Part shown: positions 42,303-52,697 of the stretch, piece after piece
Layout of the letters: the number at the start of each line of letters is the position of its first letter
How positions within the stretch are numbered: the stretch's first letter is position 1
NCBI GenBank assembly: GCA_963844575.1
Contig: CAWJOU010000005.1
Coordinates: 3,604,646 to 3,668,645 of the forward strand
Length of the DNA stretch: 64,000 nucleotides
Direction of reading: 5' to 3'
Source of the DNA: DASZUK01 sp963844575
GTDB lineage: Bacteria; Actinomycetota; Acidimicrobiia; Acidimicrobiales; RAAP-2
The notes under the pieces: model-generated
What the model saw: the letters and a program-made list of their open reading frames with translations, nothing else
Told to the model about the DNA's origin: nothing
Database searches by the model: none
Position numbers and translations under genes: made by a program

Positions 42303-44402
42303 GTGGGGCTCTACCGGGATCGTGGACCGGACGACCGGCGGACGATGAGAATGCGCCCGCGAGCGGGACTGTGGCGAGCGATCGGGGCAGCAGCCCTCGG
42401 CGCCTCGGCGATCGTCGGCGGTCTCGCCGGTGCGGCCGGGGCGGTCAGCCCGGCCCAGCCCGCGGCCCCGGCGGCCCCGGCAGCCCCGGCAGCCGTTGCC
42501 CACGCCAGCAGCCTGACATGGCAGGCACTGGGCGGCTTCCCGGACACCGTGACCCTTTATCACCAGTCCGTCACCGAGTTGCTGTGTCCCTCGACCACAA
42601 CCTGCGCGGCGTTCGGGGCACTGGGGAACGGGGGGAACGGCGAGACCCCCTTCTTCATCGTGACCACCGACGGCGGTGCAACCTGGACCAGCCGCCCCTC
42701 ACTGCCGTTCGCCACGACCGGGGCCAACTCGGCGGCGTGCCCGTCGACGACCACCTGCTACGTGGAGGCGCCGGGATCCGGTCACGAGGTGGTCTACAAG
42801 ACCACCGACCTCGGTCAAACCTGGACGACGTAGCCGCTCCCGGCCGACTCCTTGACATTCCTCTTCAACGGGTCAGAGACCCAGATGGCCTGCCCGTCGG
42901 TCACAACCTGCCTCATGTACGGCGCGTTCGATGCGCACACAGGGGGGCTCAACGGCTTCCTCGTGACCACCGACGGCGGGACCACCTGGAACCCGTACTT
43001 CACCGCGCTCGACCCTCTGGGGGCCGACAACTTCGAGGCGCTGCAGTGCCCGACCACGAGCACATGCTTCTTCGCCTTCTCCCATCTGGGCGGAGGGCCG
43101 GCACCGGTCTCGTTCATCAAGAGCACCGACGGTGGCCAGACCTGGCAGGCGGCCGCGTCGATCCCGATGTCGGCCGCCCAGGGGAATCTCGAATGGGACG
43201 CAACGGGCGGCCTCACGTGCCCGACGACGACCACCTGCTACTTCGACACGTTCACCACCGGCGGTGGCGTGTTCGTCGACACGACGACTGACGCCGGCGC
43301 GACGTGGAGCGGGCCGTCGCTGGTCCAGTCGGCCGCGTTCCCCGAAGGCATGTCGTGCACCTCGGCGACGACCTGTTACCTCGCGTTCTACAACAGCGCG
43401 GTCGGCGGCGCCGACGGCGTCCTGACGACCACGGACGGCTGGGCCACGTCGAACGTGACGTCCTTCCCCGCCGGGGTGTCCGCGGGGACCACACAAGGGG
43501 GCGCCCTCTACGGGCCGCTCCTCTCCTGCCCGGCGACCGGCACGTGCTACGAGGCGGCGACCAAGCTCGGCACAGGTAACTCCTTCGGCTACAACTCGCT
43601 CGTTCTCAAGAGCACGCCCGGTGCTGGCGGTGGCGGCGGCGCAACCACGGTGGCCCCTTACTGGGAGGTGGCCTCCGACGGCGGCATCTTCAGCTTCGGC
43701 GGCGCGCAGTTCTACGGCTCGACCGGCAGCATCCATCTCAACCAGCCGATCGTCGGCATGGCCGCGACCCCCGACGGCGGCGGCTACTGGCTCGTCGCCA
43801 GTGACGGCGGCATCTTCGCCTTCGGTGATGCCCCCTTCTACGGCTCGACCGGCAGCATCCACCTCAACCAGCCGATCGTCGGCATGGCGGCGACCGCCGA
43901 CGGCAAGGGCTACTGGCTGGTGGCTTCCGACGGCGGGATCTTCGCCTTCGGGGACGCCGGCTTCTACGGCTCGACCGGCAGCATCCATCTCAACCAGCCC
44001 ATCGTCGGGATGGCCGCCACGCACGACGGTGGCGGCTACTGGCTCGTCGCCTCGGACGGTGGGATCTTCGCCTTCGGGGACGCCGGCTTCTACGGCTCGA
44101 CCGGGGCGATCACGCTGAACAAGCCGATCGTCAGCATGGCGGCGACCGCGGACGGTGGCGGCTACTGGCTGGTGGCCAGCGATGGCGGCATCTTCGCCTT
44201 CGGTGACGCCGGCTTCCATGGGTCGATGGGCGGCCAGCCGCTCAACAAGCCGATCGTGGGCATGGCGGCGACCGCCGACGGTGGCGGCTACTGGCTGGTG
44301 GCCAGCGATGGCGGCATCTTCGCCTTCGGTGACGCCGGCTTCGCCGGGTCGATGGGCGGCCAGCCGCTCAACAAGCCCATCGTGGGTCTCGCGACGACGT
44401 AG
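42303..44402 (+). pseudogene. Secreted repeat protein split by an in-frame TAG
   Basis: GTG start with an AGGAG site. The frame encodes a signal peptide (AIGAAALGASAIVGGLAGAAGA), then BNR/sortilin-like units with CPSTTTCxxxG and TTDGGxTW motifs. It stops at TAG 42831-42833 and then continues in the same frame for 522 codons without another stop. The second part has more of the same units (MACPSVTTCLMYGAF, TTDGGTTW) and six repeats of about 45 residues of the GYWLVASDGGIFAFGDAGFYGSTGS type. The stop therefore interrupts one protein of about 699 codons. A single base change (for example TTG or CAG to TAG) would do it; sequencing error or read-through are alternatives. Confidence 0.8.
43663..44400. 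repeat. Near-identical 135-base coding repeats (GYWLVASDGGIFAFGDAxFYGS units)
   Basis: Six tandem units of about 135 bases with strongly conserved DNA (for example ATCTTCGCCTTCGG and GGCTACTGGCTGGTGGC in each). Proteins with these repeats also lie at 24544-25290 and 44560-45050. High DNA identity favours slippage, recombination between loci and assembly collapse. Confidence 0.85.
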
Positions 44403-44408
44403 CCGACG

Positions 44409-45775
44409 ATGCGTCGCTTCCTTTTTCGGTCGTCGACGACGGCCGGCGTGGCGCTGCTGGCGATCCTGGGCGTAGTGGGGGTCGCCCCGGTGGCGGCCGG
44501 TGCCGCGCCACTCGCTCCACACACAACGTCGGCGACCCCCACCGCGTTCTCGGACACGGGTGGCTACTGGCTCGTCGCCTCGGACGGCGGGACGTTCGGC
44601 TACGGAAGCGTCACATACTACGGCTCCCACGGCGGCTCACCGCTGAACAAGCCAGTGGTCGCCGGCGCGGTCACCCCGGACGGCCACGGGTACTGGCTGG
44701 TGGCGTCGGACGGCGGGATCTTCGCCTACGGCGACGCCACCTACCTGGGCTCCCAAGGGGGCTCGCCGCTCAACCAACCGATCGTCGCCATGGCCGCGAG
44801 CTTCGACGGCAACGGCTACCTGCTGGTCGCCTCGGACGGCGGCGTGTTCAGCTACGGCGACGCCGGCTACTTCGGCTCGCACGGCGGCTCGCCGCTCAAC
44901 CGGCCGATCGTGGGGATCACGGCCAACCCGAGCGGAGGCGGCTACTGGCTCGTCGCGTCGGACGGCGGCGTGTTCGGGTACGGCAACGTCAACTACTACG
45001 GATCCCATGGCGGCTCACCCTCAACGAGTCCATCGTGGGCATCGTCGCCGCGCCGCTCGGGCATGGCTACTGGGCCACGGACGGCTGCCACTACCTCTTG
45101 CTCAACGGCCAGTGGGGCAGCGACCTCTGCGTGCATTACGCCCAGGGACCGAACGGGCCGACACCGAACCTCTGGGACTTCTACGCGTACCCCGGGGCCG
45201 GGCAACAGCCGACGCAGCTCGAGTTCCAGCTCAAGGTGACAACACCGAACTTCCTCCTCATCCGCATCGAGGCGCCGATCCCCGCGTACGAGGCGGTGTT
45301 CGCCCGCTTCGCGTGGCTCGCCATCCCGGCGAGCAATCCCACACTCACCGCCCAGCTCGAGTACTGCACCGACCCGCCGTTCACAGGCACGTGCAGCTGG
45401 TACTCGGCGAGCGCGATCGAGGCGACATGGAGCGCCCAAGGGACAGCGACCGCGTCGAGCAACTCGTCGGCGGTCAATACGACGGTCCTCGACGTCGGCG
45501 AGATCTACAACAACCTCGTCCTCAATTTGGCCACCACGGACCTCGGGCCCGACTGCTCGGACGGCTGTGAGACCTTCGCCCAGACAGGCACGATCAGCTA
45601 CCCCGTCTTCACAGACGATCTGTACCCCGAAGTGATCGCTCCTGGCTCGACCAACGGCCCGGCGACCGCCACGCCGGCGATCACTCCGGCGGCGAGCCTC
45701 CCGGCAACGAGGCTTCCGCTGCCGGGCGCCTCGGATGGCGCCGATGGCGTCCCGGCTCTGGTCCCCACGCCCTGA
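44409..45775 (+). pseudogene. Second secreted repeat protein, broken by a one-base deletion
   Basis: Starts six bases after the previous gene with a signal peptide (RSSTTAGVALLAILGVVGVAPVAAGA). Four and a half repeats of the GYWLVASDGGTFGYGSVTYYGSHGGSPLN type follow. At about 45019 the expected GGCTCACCGCTCAAC reads GGCTCACCCTCAAC, a loss of one G. The protein then continues in the next frame as NESIVGIVAAPLGHGYWATDGCHYLLLNGQWGSDLCV and a C-terminal domain with paired cysteines (YCTDPPFTGTCSWYSASAIEATW, GPDCSDGCETFAQTG) to 45775. Total about 455 codons. Confidence 0.8.
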
Positions 45776-45937
45776 TCGGTCCGTCGTAGGACGCGCCAGG
45801 TCCGTCTCTTCACGCCCTTCCGGTCGTTGTAGGCACCGCGTTCTTGTAGGCACCGCGGCACGGGTGGGGTTAACCCCCGGCGAAGACACCGACTAGCGGT
45901 ATTCCGCTCGACGGACCGGTCATTTACGTTGCTAGTG

Positions 45938-46904
45938 ATGATCACGGCACACTCACTGACCAAGCGCTACGGCGGCACGACGGCCGTCGACAACCTGACC
46001 TTCGAGGTCCCGTCGGGAGTCGTCACCGGCTTCCTCGGGCCGAACGGCTCGGGCAAGTCGACGACGATGCGCATGATCATGGGCCTCGACGTCCCCGACT
46101 CGGGGTCGGCCCTGATCGGCGGCAAGCCCTACGCCGAGCTGGCCTGGCCGCTCCGCGAGGTCGGCGCCCTGCTCGACGCGAAGGCGTTCCACCCGGCTCG
46201 CACCGCCCGCAACCACCTGCGGTGGCTGGCCCTCACCAACGACATCCCGCTCCGCCGGGTCGACGAGGTCCTCGACCAGGTCGGGCTGACTGCCGTCGCC
46301 GGCCGGCGGGCCGGGAAGTTCTCGCTCGGCATGGGCCAGCGGCTCGGCATCGCCGCCGCCCTGCTCGGCGACCCCGGCGTGCTGCTGTTCGACGAGCCGG
46401 TCAACGGTCTCGACCCCGAGGGCATCCGTTGGGTCCGCCACTTCCTGCGGGACCTGGCCGCGGAGGGCCGGACGGTGTTCGTCTCCAGCCACCTGATCAG
46501 CGAGATGTCGCTCACCGCCGACCGGCTGGTGGTGATCGGCCGTGGCCGGCTGATCGCCGAGACCAGCGTGGCCGACTTCGTCGCCCGAAGCGGCGGCGGC
46601 GCCGTCAAGCTCGTCACCCCCGATCTGGCGGCGTTCACCACGGCGCTCGGCGGCGGCGGGGCCACGGTCGACAGCGACGACGGCGGCGGGTCGTTGACCG
46701 TCGAGGGGCTGACCGCCCCGCAGATCGGCGACCTGGCCGCGCAGCGACGGCCTGCGGGTCCACGAGCTGACGCCGATCACCGCGTCGTTGGAGGACGCGT
46801 TCATGGAGCTGACCCAGGACGAGGTGGAGTACCGGCCGTCGTCGACGGTCGGCGCGGCCGCCGTCGGCGACGGCGTGACCGTCCTCGGAGAAATGGAGCG
46901 ATGA
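45938..46904 (+). pseudogene. ABC transporter ATP-binding protein, one-base insertion near the 3' end
   Basis: Daunorubicin-resistance-type ATPase: Walker A FLGPNGSGKSTTMRMIMGL, signature FSLGMGQRLGIAAALLGDPGVLLFDEPVNGLDPEG with Walker B, and H-loop SSHLI. Around 46742 one extra base shifts the frame; reading on in the shifted frame gives SDGLRVHELTPITASLEDAFMELTQDEVEYRPSS and a stop at 46904 that overlaps the permease ATG (ATGA), as expected of the intact gene (about 322 codons). Without correction the frame runs on into the permease. A TACGTT box lies seven bases before the ATG (leaderless). Confidence 0.8.
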
Positions 46905-47710
46905 CGATGACCGATACCCTCCAGGCCGTCCCGCGGGGGCACTACACGCCCCGGCAGGTGGCCAGGTCCGAGCTGGCCAAGATCTTGACGCTGCGATCGA
47001 CGGCCATCACGCTCGGTCTCACGTTCGTGGGCACCCTGTTGGTGACCGGGCTGGTGACCAACAGCGCGCTGCACCACAGCCCGCCGTTCTACTTCGGCTT
47101 CGACCCGACCCAGGAGTCGCTGACCGGCATGATCGTCGCCGCCCTGACCGGCGGCGTGTTCGGGGCGTTGCTGATCACCAGCGAGTACTCGAGCGGCACC
47201 ATCCGCACCACGCTGGCCGCCACGCCGAAGCGCCCCGTCCTGCTGGCCACCAAGGTGGCGGTCACCGCCGCCCTCACGGTGGTCTTCTTCGAGGTGCTCA
47301 GCTTCCTCTCGTTCTTCCTCGGCCAGGCCATCCTCTCCGGTGGCGGGGCGCCGTCAGCCAGCCTGGCGTCGCCCGGCGCGGTCCGGGCCGTCGTGCTGAC
47401 CGGCCTGTTCATCGCCCTCCTGGCCCTCATGTCCTTCGGCTTCGGGCTCATCTTCCGCAGCACCGCCGCGGCGATCGCCGCGTTCGCCGGCGTCGTGTTC
47501 GTGCTCCCGCTCGTCATGCACGGCATCTCCGAGCCCGCCGTCCGCTACCTGCCGACCAACATCCTCACCAACTCGATCATGTCGACCGTCAACCAGGGGC
47601 CGGGGGGCGACCAACCGCTCTCACCGGCCGTAGGGTTGTTGCTGATGGCGCTCTACGCCGCGATCGCCCTGGCCGTCGGAGCGGTGCTGTTCGCCAGGCG
47701 AGACGCTTGA
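46901..47710 (+). CDS. ABC transporter permease (ABC-2 type)
   Basis: 269 residues, intact. Six or so membrane segments: AITLGLTFVGTLLVTGLV, MIVAALTGGVFGALLITSEYSSGTIRTTLAATPKRP (the ABC-2 permease hallmark), VAVTAALTVVFFEVLSFLSFFLG, VLTGLFIALLALMSFGFGLIF, AAIAAFAGVVFVLPLVMHG and LLLMALYAAIALAVGAVLF. It forms an exporter with the preceding ATPase. The downstream histidine kinase overlaps its stop, so the exporter and a two-component system are one operon, a common layout for antibiotic or envelope-stress sensing. Confidence 0.85.
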   Translation: MTMTDTLQAVPRGHYTPRQVARSELAKILTLRSTAITLGLTFVGTLLVTGLVTNSALHHSPPFYFGFDPTQESLTGMIVAALTGGVFGALLITSEYSSGTIRTTLAATPKRPVLLATKVAVTAALTVVFFEVLSFLSFFLGQAILSGGGAPSASLASPGAVRAVVLTGLFIALLALMSFGFGLIFRSTAAAIAAFAGVVFVLPLVMHGISEPAVRYLPTNILTNSIMSTVNQGPGGDQPLSPAVGLLLMALYAAIALAVGAVLFARRDA

Positions 47711-49086
47711 GCGAGGCCGGCACCGAGGACGGCTGGGTGCAGATCCGGATCTCCGAGGAACGAGCCGACCAGGCCAGGCGCCTGGCCCGGACTGATCCTG
47801 CGGGAGCCGTTCCAGAAGCGCAGCTGGGCGGAGCTGGGGTTCTTCCTCGCCAGCTCCGCCCTGGTGTTCTTGGCGGTGCTCGCCGTGGGCGTGCTCGGGA
47901 TCGCCGGGCTGGTCCTCACGGTCGTGTTCGTCGGCGTCCTGATCCTGGCCGGCGGCCTGCGGGCCGCCCGGGGCTTCGGCCGTTGGCAACGGGCCCTCGC
48001 CCGGCGGCTGCTGGGCGAGGAGATCCCCGAACCCGAGCCGTTCAGCCCCCGTCCCGGGCTCTTCGGATGGTTGCGGGCCTCGCTGGGCGACCGCGCCGCC
48101 TGGCGGGCGGTGGCCTACTTCGTGGCCAAGGTGCCGCTCACCCTCTTCGGCGTGTGGTTCGCCCTCAGCATCTGGCTCGAGGCGCTCTTCGGCATCCTGT
48201 CGCCGTTGACCGGCGGTCACGGCCTGGGGAGGTTCGGGTTGCTCGGCCAGCTGTCCGGGGCCGGCCCCAACAGCCCGGACGTCGGCTTCGCCGCCCACGT
48301 CGGCGTCTTCGTGACCGGCGTGGTGTTCCTCTTCGTCGCCCCGTGGACGATGCGGCTGGTCGTCTACCTCGACCGGCGGATGATGCACCTCCTGCTCGGC
48401 CCCGACGCCGCGGCCTCCCGGGTGAGGAGCCTCGAGGAGTCGAGGTCGAAGACGCTCGACGCGGCCACCGAGACCCTCCAACGCATCGAGCGCAACCTGC
48501 ACGACGGGACCCAGGCCCAGCTGGTCGCCCTGGCGATGCGGCTCGGCCAGGCCAAGGAGAAGCTCGAGCACTTCGACGACGACGCCGGGCGATACCGCCG
48601 ATCTGGAGGCCATCCGGCGCCTGGTCGACGAGGCGCACCGCGGCGCCAAGGAGGCGATCACCGACCTGCGGGACCTGGCCCGGGGCATCCACCCGCCGGC
48701 GCTCGACACCGGCCTGGAAAATGCCCTCGCGACCCTGGCCGCCCGCAGCCCGGTGCCCACCGAGGTGACCGTGTCGATCCAGTCCCGACCCAGCCCGGCC
48801 ATCGAGGCCATCTGCTACTTCTGCGCCGCGGAGCTGCTCGCCAACGTCGCCCAGCACGCCCAGGCGTCGCGGGCGTCCCTGAGCTGTGCCCAGCACGGGC
48901 CGTGGCTGCGGATCGTGGTGCGCGACGACGGGCAGGGCGGCGCCGCGGTCAACCGGGTCGGCTCGTCGTCGAGCGGCCTGGCCGGGCTGGCCGATCGGGT
49001 CGGCGCGGTCGACGGGCACCTGAGCATCGCCAGCCCGCCGGGCGGGCCCGACCGTCGTCACCGTCGACCTGCCGACCCACGCCTGA
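47707..49086 (+). pseudogene. Sensor histidine kinase broken by three one-base insertions
   Basis: Three frames each carry a part. After about 47790: a 'putative sensor' membrane domain (RSWAELGFFLASSALVFLAVLAVG ... RAVAYFVAKVPLTLFGVWFALSIWLEALFG). Then the HisKA_3 dimerisation site RIERNLHDGTQAQLVALAMRLGQAKEKLEHF. After about 48588: LVDEAHRGAKEAITDLRDLARGIHPPALDTGLENAL and the ATPase domain (ELLANVAQHAQAS, VRDDGQGGA, GLAGLADRVGAVDGHLSI). After about 49045: TVVTVDLPTHA and TGA at 49084. The response regulator starts two bases later. Once corrected it is an ordinary NarL-type kinase. Confidence 0.78.
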
Positions 49087-49088
49087 GC

Positions 49089-49751
49089 ATGGCCGACACC
49101 GACGCCCTGCGCGTCGTGATCGCCGAGGACTCCGCGATCCTGCGCGACGGGCTGGTCCAGCTGCTCACCGACCGGGGGTTCGCCGTGATCGGCGCGGTCG
49201 GTGACGCCGTCAGCCTGGAGCAGGCGGTGGCCGCCGATCCGCCCGACGTCGCGGTGGTCGACATCCGCATGCCGCCGACGTTCACCGACGAGGGACTGCG
49301 GACGGCCATCGGGCTGCGCCGGGACCACCCCGATGTCGGGATCCTGGTGTTCTCCCAGTACGTCGAGACCCGCTACGCGGCCGAGCTGCTCGCCGGCGGG
49401 GCCGGCGGGATCGGCTACCTGCTGAAGGACCGGGTGGCCGACGTCGCCGACTTCGTCGAGGCGCTGGTCCGGGTGGCGTCGGGAGGCACCGCCCTCGACC
49501 CGGAGGTGGTGACCCAGCTGATGGGGGCCTCTCGCCGCACCGACACGCTGGCCGGGTTGAGCGGCCGGGAGCGGGAGGTGCTGGCGCTGATGGCGGAGGG
49601 GCGGACCAACTCGGCCATCGCCGCCAGCCTCGTCATCTCGGAGGGGGCGGTGGAGAAGCACGTCGCCAACATCTTCTCCAAGCTGGACCTGCCGGCGACG
49701 CCCACCGACCACCGCCGGGTGCTCGCCGTGCTGCGCTACCTGGAGGGGTAG
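49089..49751 (+). CDS. NarL/LuxR-type response regulator
   Basis: 220 residues, intact. Receiver domain LRVVIAEDSAILRDGLVQLL with the phospho-acceptor Asp in VAVVDIRMPP, the Lys in GYLLKDRV, and the C-terminal LuxR helix-turn-helix LSGREREVLALMAEGRTNSAIAASLVISEGAVEKHVANIFSKLDL. Partner of the kinase at 47707, and likely regulator of the ABC exporter upstream. Confidence 0.9.
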   Translation: MADTDALRVVIAEDSAILRDGLVQLLTDRGFAVIGAVGDAVSLEQAVAADPPDVAVVDIRMPPTFTDEGLRTAIGLRRDHPDVGILVFSQYVETRYAAELLAGGAGGIGYLLKDRVADVADFVEALVRVASGGTALDPEVVTQLMGASRRTDTLAGLSGREREVLALMAEGRTNSAIAASLVISEGAVEKHVANIFSKLDLPATPTDHRRVLAVLRYLEG

Positions 49752-50281
49752 AGCGGAACGGCGAAGCCCGGCCCCGAACCGCCACACCGCCGCCAGCGCC
49801 GACCAGGCCGACGCAGAGACAACAGGAACGGCCAGGCACCCAACCGGCACGGGTGTCGGAACCGGCGCCGAGCGACATGGACGACAGCCAACGGCCAGAG
49901 GACCCGATGCCCCCACAGTGGACGGCCCGCCACAGGACGATGACCCAGGTGCCGGCGGAGAAGGCTGGTGGACGACGACCGCCACGCCGACGTCGGAGAG
50001 GCCACCGTCCCGAGCCCCACGCCACAGCGGCCGGTACGGGGAGCGGAACGGGACGAGGACGTCGACCCATCCGAGGCCGATCCACTGGTCGAGCACCGCG
50101 GTCGTGATGTGGACGGCCAGGAAGCACGCAAGACGCGCGCCGGGAACGCGGCTGTCGGCGCACGGCTGCCATCCGACGCGGCCGGCGACCGCCAGTGACG
50201 GACGCCGACGACGCCCAAGGAGACGGCCAGCGAGAGAAGGACAAGGGCCACGAGCCCGGTCCCGCGCGAGGACGTCACCAA
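49740..50281 (-). pseudogene. Ferric-reductase-like transmembrane protein, multiply frameshifted
   Basis: A membrane protein can be pieced together from three frames. The start is MVTSSRGTGLVALVLLSLAVSLGVVGVRHWRSP, then AVLDQWIGLGWVDVLVPFRSPYRPLWRG, TSLLRRHLGHRP, LWPLAVVHVARR and LGAGSDTRAGW. This is the haem-binding ferric-reductase-like domain protein that actinobacteria encode beside ApbE. Several one-base indels separate the pieces, so exact borders are uncertain. It lies downstream of the broken apbE on the same strand. Confidence 0.55.
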
Positions 50282-50306
50282 TCGGTCTTGGACGTGACGT
50301 CGACCA

Positions 50307-51290
50307 TCACGGGGTGGCCTCCGCCCGGTCGGCCGGGCAGCCGGATCGCGCCTCGTCGGCCGGCCAGCCGCCGACGCCGACCACCGTCCCGTCGAGGGCG
50401 ACGAGCCGGGCGCAGAACCCGTGCCGGGACAAGCCAGTCGGGGGCATCGTCAGGCCCAGGACCACCGCCGCGGTGACGCGGGGGTCGCCCGGATGCACGT
50501 ACCGGCCGTGACCGACACCGTGCGCCAGCCGGTGTCGGTCGGTCGGCCGGTCGTCGGATCGATCAGGTGGTGCCGGTGCTCGTCGCCTCGGGACCACCGG
50601 CGGGCGGCCACGCCGGAGGTGGCCAGTCCGCCCTGCGTGGGGCCACGGTGACCGACGGATCGGCGGGTCCGGCGTCGTGTCGATCGGCGATCCGGATGGC
50701 CCGAGCCGCCACCGGGCGGTCGAGCCGGCCACCGGCGACGTCGCCGCCCAGGCTGACGAGCACCCCGGTGCCGGTGACGGCGCAGGCCACGGTCCACCGC
50801 CGGCCAGGTCGGCGGGGACAGACCGGCCTTGGCGGTCGCCCCGAGGTCCACCTGGGACCCCGGGCGGGAGGGCGGTCGTGCGCGCGACGTGATCGGCGCG
50901 GATGGCCCGCCACCCGGGGACCTGGGCCCGGCGGCAGGGCAGCGGCGGTCCGGTCGGCGCCACGTCCGCGAGGTCCCGGTCGTACCCCAGGTCCTCCAGG
51001 GCTCGACCGACGGTCGGATCGAGCGACCCCGCCGGTGAACCGGGCCGCCACGAGGGCGTCCTCGATCGCCGCCAGCAGCGTGTCGGAGAGCACCGTGATC
51101 GCCCGGCCGACGTGCATGCAGCCGGACCAACTCGCTGTCGTCCCGGAACCGACGGGCCGCGGCGTCGATCCGGTCGGTGCCGGCGGACCACCTCGGCCGC
51201 TTCGACCAGGTGGCCCGGACCAGCGACCCCGACCACCGCCGTGGTCCCGGGCCCGAAACGACTGACCGGCGCCGTCAGGTGACGCCCCCG
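50307..51290 (-). pseudogene. apbE: FAD:protein FMN transferase (ApbE family), multiply frameshifted
   Basis: Pieces in three frames assemble into an ApbE protein: TVLSDTLLAAIEDALVAARFTGG, SLDPTVGRALEDLGYDRDLADVAP, VDLGATAKAG, GTGVLVSLGGDVA, GGLATSGVAARRWSRGDEHRHHLIDPTTGRPTDTGWRTVSVTAGT and DPRVTAAVVLGL. The motifs LDPTVG, LGATAKA, SLGGD and HHLIDPTTGRP are typical of the family, which attaches FMN to Thr residues of exported flavoproteins. At least five indels are needed to explain the frames. The 5' border is uncertain. Confidence 0.65.
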
Positions 51291-51622
51291 ACGTGAGCCG
51301 TGGCGCCCTTGGACGACGAGACCGGCGCAGTGGTTGTCGCCGTCGACGTCGAGGACGACGATGTCGATGACGATGACGAGGCGGACGATGTCGAGGACGA
51401 GGCGGATGACGAGGAGCTCCCGGTCGCCCGGTTCGTCGATGTTGTGGCCGCCGTGCTACGGCTCGGGGCGGTGGCCGTCGTGTCGGAGCCGGACGAGGAG
51501 GCCAAGAAGGCGAAGGCGCCGGTCAGGGCCAGCCCAGCCGCGCCGAGGAGGGCGGTGAGGGTCCTGACCCGGCGTCGCCCGGCCGCCAGTCTCGACGGCG
51601 GTGGGTGGCGGTGGTGTCCCAT
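51275..51622 (-). CDS. Small Ser/Thr-rich secreted or membrane-anchored protein
   Basis: 115 residues: Arg-rich start, one hydrophobic segment (LTALLGAAGLALTGAFAFLASSS), then almost entirely Ser, Thr and Ala (ASSSTSSASSSSSTSSSSTST) and a short end. In this kind of cluster the gene beside ApbE often encodes an FMN-binding exported protein; this one ends before any FMN-binding domain, so it may be truncated or an unrelated stalk protein. First gene of the ferric-reductase/ApbE group. Confidence 0.6.
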   Translation of the reverse strand: MGHHRHPPPSRLAAGRRRVRTLTALLGAAGLALTGAFAFLASSSGSDTTATAPSRSTAATTSTNRATGSSSSSASSSTSSASSSSSTSSSSTSTATTTAPVSSSKGATAHVGGVT

Positions 51623-51695
51623 GCCTCCATCGTGAAGGCCCGAGATGAAAACCCCGTACGACCCCCCTGTGGGCCGTCTGTGAATCGCGCGCCGG

Positions 51696-52697
51696 TCACG
51701 TCAGCCGCCGCCGGATCCACCAGACGCTGACGCCGACCAGGGCCAAGGCCAGCACCACGAACAACACCGTCTCGTCGATCTGGAACGGCCAGTAGCGGCT
51801 CGCCGGCTGGTAGGTGACGACGCCGTGGAACTTCGCCGAGATGGCCGTGATGCAGTGCTGGATCGACGAGACCGGGGGGCCCTTGGTGATCGCATGCCCC
51901 GACTGAGGGCCACTGCCGAGTGTCGGACACGCCTTGAGCAAGAACGCTCTGGTGGGCGCTCGACCCGCCCGGTCGACGACGGTGGTCGAGAGCACCCAGG
52001 CGTTCGGGATGTTCGGCGCCGGCACGGAGACCTGGACCGACCCCAGAAGGCGACATCGAGAAACCGAACCCACCTGTCGGCTGGATGGCGAAGGCCTTGG
52101 CGAGCGGTGCGGCGAAGTGGGGGCGGATCCAGAACGTCACCGCCAGGCGTACACCGACGAAGCCGACGAGCGTCGTCGCCATGGCCGGGAGGGTCCGGCG
52201 GAAGGGGATGCCGGTCGTCGCGCCGAGGGCGAAGGCGAAGAGCGCGTAGCCGAAGGGCACGATCCCGGACACGCCGAAGTTGGCCGGGGTGAACCGGTCC
52301 GCGTTCACGATGTTGATCGGGTTGGCCCACCAGGCCACCATCAGGCTGAGCCCCCCGACGAGCAGGCTGCTCGCCAGGCCGACCAAGCGAGCTTGACCGC
52401 CAGCCAGCGGACCCGGGTGACGCTCTGGGTCCAGGCCAGGCGGTAGGTGCCCGCCTCCAGCTCCCGGGCGACGAGCGGCGCCCCGAAGAAGACGCCGACC
52501 AGGGCGGGGACGATGAGCACCAGGGCCGCCAGGGCGTTCTGCAGGCGGGGGTCGGTGGTCAAAACCTGATGGGGTGTCGAACGGTAGACGTCCATCAGGT
52601 GCGGGCCGGTGGCGGCCAGCACCACGGCCACGACGACGAGCACACCGAGACCGATCGAGCCTTCGGCGCGGAACTGGCGCCAGGCGAGGCGGATCAT
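51696..52697 (-). pseudogene. ABC transporter permease, two frameshifts
   Basis: The start MIRLAWRQFRAEGSIGLGVLVVVAVVLAATGPHLM and LVARELEAGTYRLAWTQSVTRVRWLAVKLA are in one frame. After about 52385 the protein continues in another as LVGLASSLLVGGLSLMVAWWANP ... PFGYALFAFALGATTGI. After about 52050 it continues in a third as SVQVSVPAPNIPNAWVLSTTVVDRAG ... ETVLFVVLALALVGVSVWWIRRRLT with the stop at 51696. Pieces fit end to end. It begins overlapping the ATPase stop (ATGA). Confidence 0.75.

Noticed and set aside
43663..44400. Tandem 135-base repeats as a possible CRISPR-like or satellite array
   Set aside because: They are in-frame protein repeats without unique spacers.
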